NCBI RefSeq assembly: GCF_000473225.1
Contig: NZ_KI421509.1
Location: 1,078,045-1,142,044, forward strand
Length of the DNA: 64,000 nucleotides
From: Sedimentitalea nanhaiensis DSM 24252
Lineage (GTDB): Bacteria; Pseudomonadota; Alphaproteobacteria; Rhodobacterales; Rhodobacteraceae
Direction of reading: 5' to 3'
The notes beneath the pieces were generated by a model. That model saw nothing but the letters and a program-made list of their open reading frames with translations. It searched no databases and had not been told where the DNA came from. Position 1 is the first letter of the stretch. Each line of letters opens with the position of its first letter. Shown piece by piece: positions 59,124 to 64,000 of the stretch. The position numbers were made by a program, and so were the translations under genes.

Positions 59124-61409
59124 TCAGAGATCCATGCGGACCGTGACAACGATATCGCCGCGCACCGGTTCGTTCCAAACCAGTTTGATTTTGTCCTTGT
59201 TCCCGCCCTGCTGGGTCAGCGCATATGGCCGCGAGAAATTCGCGTCCGAACTGGCATTCGAGATCTTGCCCAGGGCAACGATAGAATCCACGCCCCGGAT
59301 CTGCCCGCCAAAGGGAAGTTCTCCATTCACACCAATGATCCAATTCGACGCATTCGTGCTCTCGGAATGGCGCACACGCAGCGGGTTGAACGCCTGTTCT
59401 CTGATCGAATGAAAGGTGTTGGCTTCGAATGTCACATGCTTGCTGCGGCTAAAATCCAGATCGGCAAAGCTGGTATCCACCCGTTCCACCCGATCGATGG
59501 TGCCATTCACACTGCGGAACTTGTTGCCGCTGATGGTGACGCCGTTCAGGAAATGCCCGGTCCCATGCGGTTTGAGCACGATAAAGCTGAACCACGGCGC
59601 AACATCACCGCAGAGCATGATGTTGTCGGTGATGCTCATTGCGCTGAACGAGAACCCGTTATTGAAATCCGGAGTGGGATCGCGTTCATTGGTCCATTCG
59701 ACGGTACAATTGTCGATATAGTTCCCGGTAATCGTCGCATTGGTGAAATTGTTGGCAATAATCAACCCGGCGGTCCGAACCCCGGCCGTCACGTCATCGC
59801 CTTGGAAAAAGTGATTGCCCAGCACGACACTGTTGGCCCCGCCCAGCAGGGCAAAATGCTTGAACCGGGTCGCCCGGTTGTTGCGCAGCTTGGGATCGTT
59901 GGCATTGACGTTGATGGCAACGGTCGTCCGGTCGGGAACGTCCAGCGACTCCTCAGAAGACAGGAACTGGCACCGGTCGATCAGAATCCCCTGACACCCG
60001 GTGCCAATCGAGGTGACGCCGCGATCCTTGGGGCGGCTGATGAAGCAGTCGCGCAGCTGAAAAGTCAGCCCCGATGGTGCCAGCCGGATACCGCTGCACA
60101 GCTTGTTGCACTGAAATTCGATATCGCTCATCGCAAACTGGCTGAGGCTGCCGAAGCCGCTGAAATCAAGCATGTACTTGAAATCCGTAAAGGTGAAGTT
60201 CTGCGTTCCCTCGGCATCGTACAGCGGCGCGTTCAGGACGATTTCCGCAGCCCCGATATTCTTGGATCGGACATAGATTTCACGCCCGACACCGTTGCCT
60301 TCGACCAATGAACCAACGGCAATATTGGCGATATTCGCCACGTTGGTCAACTTACGCGGATCGCTTGCCGAATAGGTCGCCCGGGCGGTGACGCTCTGTG
60401 TATCCCACACTGCGGCGCCGGTGGCCGTGAACTGGCCGTTGCGAATAACCCGTCGCGTTGCATAGGTGATCTTGTTCGGAACGGCCGCCTGCATGTCGAT
60501 AGGCCGGGTCACCGTCACCTTGCGCCCGCACATATCCAGAGATTCATGGTCCGAGTTGTTCAGAAGCGCCTGAAACGCCTTGGTAAACGCCAGTTCTTCG
60601 TCGCCAAAGGCAGCAATGTAACTTGGCAGATCGAAACTCTTGGCCAGAATAAACACCTTGTTGGAAGGCATGGTTACCGTGCCCTCGAATTCGACAGGTG
60701 ATTTCAGCGAAACACTGTTGGATAAGGAATAGACACCGGCAGGCACAAGTATCTTGCGCCCCTCTGCGGCTTGGTCGGTTGCCTCGAACGCGGCTGAACA
60801 ATCGGTTGCGCCGTCACCCACCGCTCCGAAATCGCGCACATCGACCACGTTGATCATGTCGCGCAGGAACACGCCGGTCACATCCTCGATCTGCAAATCG
60901 TCGATCCGCACAATGCCGCCGTTCGGACCAGTCAGATCAAGACCGAAATGGCCATACAACGCCTGCGTACCCCAAGGCAGGTCGACGCCGCCGCGCGCAC
61001 CCGGACCAACGATCGCGGTGACTTCTACGATTTTGCCATAGCTTTCCAACGTGACCGTTGTGCCGACCTCGGTCAGGCCGTTGACATGGTTCCCCCCCGC
61101 TCCGCCTGCCCAGCCGGCAATGCGCACCGATGGCAGGTTGCCCGCAATCGCCTTGATGCGCGCCTTGATCTGCAGATAGCAGCCCGGCAACAGCGGCGTT
61201 TCGCCCATATAGCGCAGTTTTTGCACGCCATTGGTCTTTTGCAATTCCAGGCAGCCGCCAAAATCCTGGTCCGCCGGAACCAGCGCTGCGTTGACCGCGC
61301 CCTGATAGGTATCGGACCCGGGCGTTCCGTTGCCGCTCGACCAGACATCCAGACCGGTGTCAAAAACAGGCGGCATCAGCTGCACGCCGTCGGTGATTGC
61401 CTTGTTCAT
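59124..61409 (-). CDS. large right-handed beta-helix protein, pectate-lyase-3 type
   Basis: The 761 residues have no signal peptide. Residues about 1-180 form a beta-rich N-terminal module (carbohydrate-binding-like: YQGAVNAALVPADQDFGGCLELQ). DVRDFGAVGDGATDCSAAFEA at 190-210 is the typical entry to a pectate-lyase-3/phage tailspike beta helix; repeats such as NSVVLGNHFFQGDD, NATITGNYIDNCTVEW and NGVTISGNKFRSVNG follow to about 660. It could be a polysaccharide-binding or -cleaving protein exported by a non-Sec route, or tailspike-derived. No polysaccharide genes lie nearby. Confidence 0.75.
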   Translation of the reverse strand: MNKAITDGVQLMPPVFDTGLDVWSSGNGTPGSDTYQGAVNAALVPADQDFGGCLELQKTNGVQKLRYMGETPLLPGCYLQIKARIKAIAGNLPSVRIAGWAGGAGGNHVNGLTEVGTTVTLESYGKIVEVTAIVGPGARGGVDLPWGTQALYGHFGLDLTGPNGGIVRIDDLQIEDVTGVFLRDMINVVDVRDFGAVGDGATDCSAAFEATDQAAEGRKILVPAGVYSLSNSVSLKSPVEFEGTVTMPSNKVFILAKSFDLPSYIAAFGDEELAFTKAFQALLNNSDHESLDMCGRKVTVTRPIDMQAAVPNKITYATRRVIRNGQFTATGAAVWDTQSVTARATYSASDPRKLTNVANIANIAVGSLVEGNGVGREIYVRSKNIGAAEIVLNAPLYDAEGTQNFTFTDFKYMLDFSGFGSLSQFAMSDIEFQCNKLCSGIRLAPSGLTFQLRDCFISRPKDRGVTSIGTGCQGILIDRCQFLSSEESLDVPDRTTVAINVNANDPKLRNNRATRFKHFALLGGANSVVLGNHFFQGDDVTAGVRTAGLIIANNFTNATITGNYIDNCTVEWTNERDPTPDFNNGFSFSAMSITDNIMLCGDVAPWFSFIVLKPHGTGHFLNGVTISGNKFRSVNGTIDRVERVDTSFADLDFSRSKHVTFEANTFHSIREQAFNPLRVRHSESTNASNWIIGVNGELPFGGQIRGVDSIVALGKISNASSDANFSRPYALTQQGGNKDKIKLVWNEPVRGDIVVTVRMDL

Positions 61410-61692
61410 ACAAATCCCTTTCCCAAATGCGCGCGCCCGAAATCGTTCCGGACGCGGCCATATCCGATGGGTCCGGGTCGCTCCCGAACGCGGGAAAGGA
61501 GGTATTCTACAAGGGTTAAGGCGGCTTCACACCACCGTTGCGGTGCCCCGGCAACAGGACCCGCAACCGGCCCCTTGAAAAGCTGTAATCTACTGGGTTT
61601 TCAATTGCTTCTCAGGTTCAAATTCAGCACAGACGCAGGCGGTCCGCCCGGCGACCGCCGGTCCGTGCCGATAAATGGCTGAACTGGGCCCT

Positions 61693-63273
61693 TCAAAGAG
61701 TCAGGAATTCACCGGCCAACGCCCGATCGATCAGCGCAACCGTTTCATCCACACCGTACAATGCGATGAAGCCACCAAACCGTGGCCCCTGGCTCGCCCC
61801 CAGCAACACTTCGTACAACGCGGTGAACCAGCTCCGCAGCGGATCGAAACGCTCGCGCCCGACCGCGTAGACGATGGATTGCAAGGCCTCGTCGTCGATG
61901 CGCCCGTCATAGGCCGCCAACTGCGCGCGCAGGTCCAGCAACGCCTCGCGCTCGATTTCGGACGGTGCCCGAAAGACACGGGTGGGTTTCACGAAATCGT
62001 TGAAATAGCGCACGGCATACCCAGCCGCCGCATCCAGATCCGGATGGCTCGCAGCCGAAGCGTCAGGCGCGTAGCGCTGGATGAAACCCCATAGCTGTTC
62101 CTTGTCCCTGGCGGCCGAGACCGAGGCCAGGTTCAACAGCATCGCAAAGGGCACGATCAGCGTGGATTCGGGCACAACCCCACCGTGAATATGCCATACC
62201 GGATTGTTCAACTGTGCCTTCAGGTCCTGATCCGGATAGGCCCGCAACTGCTGGTGATACTCATCCACCGCTTTCGGGATCACATCGAAATACATCCGTT
62301 TTGCGGTCTTGGGCTTTTGGTACATGAAATAGGACAGGCTTTCCGTGCTGGCATAGGTCAGCCATTCGTCAATGGAAATGCCATTGCCGGAAGACTTGGA
62401 AATCTTCTGGCCATTCTCGTCCAGAAACAGCTCATAGCTGAAATGCTCTGGCTTTCTACCCCCAAGAATCTCGCAAATCCGGTCGTAGATCGCAGTGTTG
62501 GTGGCATGTTCCTTGCCATACATTTCGAAATCGACATCCAATGCCGCCCATCGTGCGCCGAAATCGGGCTTCCACTGCAATTTCACATGCCCGCCGGTAA
62601 CCGGCAGGGTCCATTCGCGTCCGTCGTCATCATCGAACGTTACTGTATGCGTCTTGGCGTCCACATGCTTCATCGGCACATAAAGTACCCGCCCGGTGTC
62701 CGGATGGATCGGCAGGAAAATCGAATAGGTCTGACGCCGCTCCTCGCGCAGCGACTTCAGCATGACCTTCATCACCTCGTCATACCGCTCGGCCGCGCGA
62801 CAGAGGACCTCGTCAAACTGACCGGACTTGTAATACTCGCGGGCGGAATAGAACTCGTAGTCAAATCCGAAAGTGTCGAGGAAGCGGCGCAGCATCGCGT
62901 TGTTGTGATCGCCAAAGCTGTCATGGGTGCCGAACGGGTCCGGAACAGAAGTCAGCGGCTTGTGCATATGTTCTGCCAGCATGTCCTGGTGCGGCACATT
63001 GCCGGGCACCTTGCGCATGCCATCCAGATCGTCCGAGAAACAGATCAGCCGTGTCGGGATATCCGATATCTGCTCAAAGGCCCGCCGTACCATGGTCGTG
63101 CGCAGCACTTCACCAAAGGTGCCGATATGCGGCAGGCCCGACGGCCCATAGCCGGTTTCAAACAGCACATACCCCTTCTCCGGTGGCGCTTTCTGATAGC
63201 GTTTGAGCACCCGCCGGGCCTCTTCAAAAGGCCAGGCTTTCGAGGTCATGGCAGCTTCGCGCAGATCAGACAT
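61693..63273 (-). CDS. lysK: class I lysyl-tRNA synthetase
   Basis: Charges tRNA-Lys; the archaeal-type class I enzyme used by many alphaproteobacteria instead of class II LysS. The 526 residues have the HIGH-type motif [12 protein letters not shown] and the KMSKS-type motif KISKSSGNG, and [12 protein letters not shown] in the Rossmann core. The start at 63273 follows GGAG. The 283 bp after its stop up to the beta-helix gene show no gene. Confidence 0.95.
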   Translation of the reverse strand: MSDLREAAMTSKAWPFEEARRVLKRYQKAPPEKGYVLFETGYGPSGLPHIGTFGEVLRTTMVRRAFEQISDIPTRLICFSDDLDGMRKVPGNVPHQDMLAEHMHKPLTSVPDPFGTHDSFGDHNNAMLRRFLDTFGFDYEFYSAREYYKSGQFDEVLCRAAERYDEVMKVMLKSLREERRQTYSIFLPIHPDTGRVLYVPMKHVDAKTHTVTFDDDDGREWTLPVTGGHVKLQWKPDFGARWAALDVDFEMYGKEHATNTAIYDRICEILGGRKPEHFSYELFLDENGQKISKSSGNGISIDEWLTYASTESLSYFMYQKPKTAKRMYFDVIPKAVDEYHQQLRAYPDQDLKAQLNNPVWHIHGGVVPESTLIVPFAMLLNLASVSAARDKEQLWGFIQRYAPDASAASHPDLDAAAGYAVRYFNDFVKPTRVFRAPSEIEREALLDLRAQLAAYDGRIDDEALQSIVYAVGRERFDPLRSWFTALYEVLLGASQGPRFGGFIALYGVDETVALIDRALAGEFLTL

Positions 63274-63321
63274 TTTGCACTCCGAAACAGGGGCCGCACG
63301 GGGTGTGCAACCGTGCCGCAC

Positions 63322-63350
63322 TCCCTATTGCGCCCATAACCCGTCGTCAA
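63322..63350 (-). promoter_or_regulatory. probable promoter of lysK
   Basis: Minus strand TTGACG (63345-63350), 17 bp, TAGGGA (63322-63327), about 50 bp before the lysK start. Confidence 0.4.
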
Positions 63351-63359
63351 CACGCACCG

Positions 63360-64000
63360 CTACAGGCGCGGCAATACCGCAATGCGCCCGTAGCGCAGGG
63401 CAAACAAGGCAAATCCCAGGGTCCACAAACCGCCCGACAAATCGATCAGCATGGTCTGATCCACTGCCGTCGGCGCCAGCACGCGCAGTACCGCTCCCAG
63501 ATGCACGGCCGCCAACAGGACGACGTCGACGCCATTGCCGCGTATGGGCCGGTTCGCGTGTCCCAGAATGGCGCGCATCATCACGATCAGCGTCATGCCC
63601 CCGACTGCGCCTGCCCCGATGGCATGGACCACCTGCACCGGCTCTGCCACTCCCAACACCGACACCGCCAACAGCGCAAACGAAACCGCGACCCACGCAT
63701 ATCCCAGATGCAGAGCCAGCAGCAGCGGTTCGCGGGTCACGGCCCAGAATTTCCAACGGAGCAACCGTAGCGCAACCGCCACTGACGCAGTCGCCGCGGT
63801 GACCAAGCCGATTTTATGATCCGGAAACACAATCCAGACCGCCGCCGCCAAAACCGCCGCCACAATCGCAACCTTGTCGATCAAGCCAAAGGCAGGAATC
63901 TCCACGCCGCTTCCCCGTGCCTTTAGCCAGTTGCGGCCAAAGGTCGGCGTCACGCGCCCACCAACCAGGGTGATCAGCACCAACGCCAATCCAAACCCCA
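63360..64000 (-). CDS. NnrS-family membrane protein, C-terminal part (cut by window)
   Basis: The visible 213 residues show at least six hydrophobic spans and the family blocks GRVTPTFGRNWL, VHAIGAGAVGGMTLIVMMRAILGHANRP and the end TLGFALFALRYGRIAVLPRL. NnrS is a haem- and copper-containing membrane protein linked to nitric-oxide stress. The frame stays open to the window edge and no true start is present, so the gene continues outside. Confidence 0.8.
   Translation of the reverse strand, partial: GFGLALVLITLVGGRVTPTFGRNWLKARGSGVEIPAFGLIDKVAIVAAVLAAAVWIVFPDHKIGLVTAATASVAVALRLLRWKFWAVTREPLLLALHLGYAWVAVSFALLAVSVLGVAEPVQVVHAIGAGAVGGMTLIVMMRAILGHANRPIRGNGVDVVLLAAVHLGAVLRVLAPTAVDQTMLIDLSGGLWTLGFALFALRYGRIAVLPRL

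Overview
The window reads as a chromosomal segment of a marine-type alphaproteobacterium of the Rhodobacterales (Roseobacter group). The basis is the CtrA-SciP pair, the class I lysyl-tRNA synthetase, the LpxI-type lipid A pathway, the NDUFS4-like complex I subunit, high GC with GTG/TTG starts, and short Rhodobacterales-style small membrane proteins. This assignment is inference from gene content; no database was searched.

Layout. Positions 1-6541 hold rplM-rpsI, a PaaI-type thioesterase, an enoyl-CoA hydratase, trmFO, a methyltransferase, gluQ, hisI and an IscU-like scaffold. Positions 6.5-13.7 kb hold a 40-residue membrane peptide gene with its own terminator, recG, ligA, ctrA, sciP and mnmA. 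From 13.7 to 25.8 kb a single minus-strand run encodes envelope biogenesis in transcription order pyrH, frr, uppS, cdsA, dxr, rseP, a 41-residue membrane peptide, bamA, ompH, fabZ, lpxA, lpxI, lpxB, with several stop/start overlaps. miaA diverges from pyrH. A peptide-type ABC importer with a fused double ATPase follows (27.1-33.3 kb), then a lytic transglycosylase diverging from ssb, a diguanylate cyclase with a degenerate receiver, a hairpin-rich gene-free stretch, uvrB and an NDUFS4-like gene.

Positions 40-54 kb form an accessory copper-handling block: APC permease, Cu(I) P1B-ATPase, beta-propeller protein, 39-residue peptide, TVP38 membrane protein, a broken DsbA-like gene, two c-type cytochromes around a Tat-exported multicopper oxidase, a DUF2933-like peptide and an OmpR-type two-component system. 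Three upstream regions in this block share a TGTATC-type repeat, which I propose as the operator of the block's own response regulator. A tRNA-Arg(TCT)-like relic lies at the left edge, and an IS3-family element plus an intact tRNA-Arg(TCT) lie at the right edge. Beyond the tRNA are an unknown 233-235 residue gene, a truncated tyrosine integrase, an IS fragment and a truncated NYN-type RNase gene, that is, a decayed island.

The right end (56-64 kb) returns to ordinary chromosome: a secreted small protein, a universal stress protein, an ABM-domain protein, an orphan ParA, an exported protein, a 761-residue beta-helix protein, lysK and the end of an NnrS-like gene cut by the window edge. The most interesting items are the copper regulon motif with its two-cytochrome/oxidase module, the tRNA-flanked boundaries, the hairpin abutting ligA's start, and the hairpin cluster at 36.9-37.05 kb.
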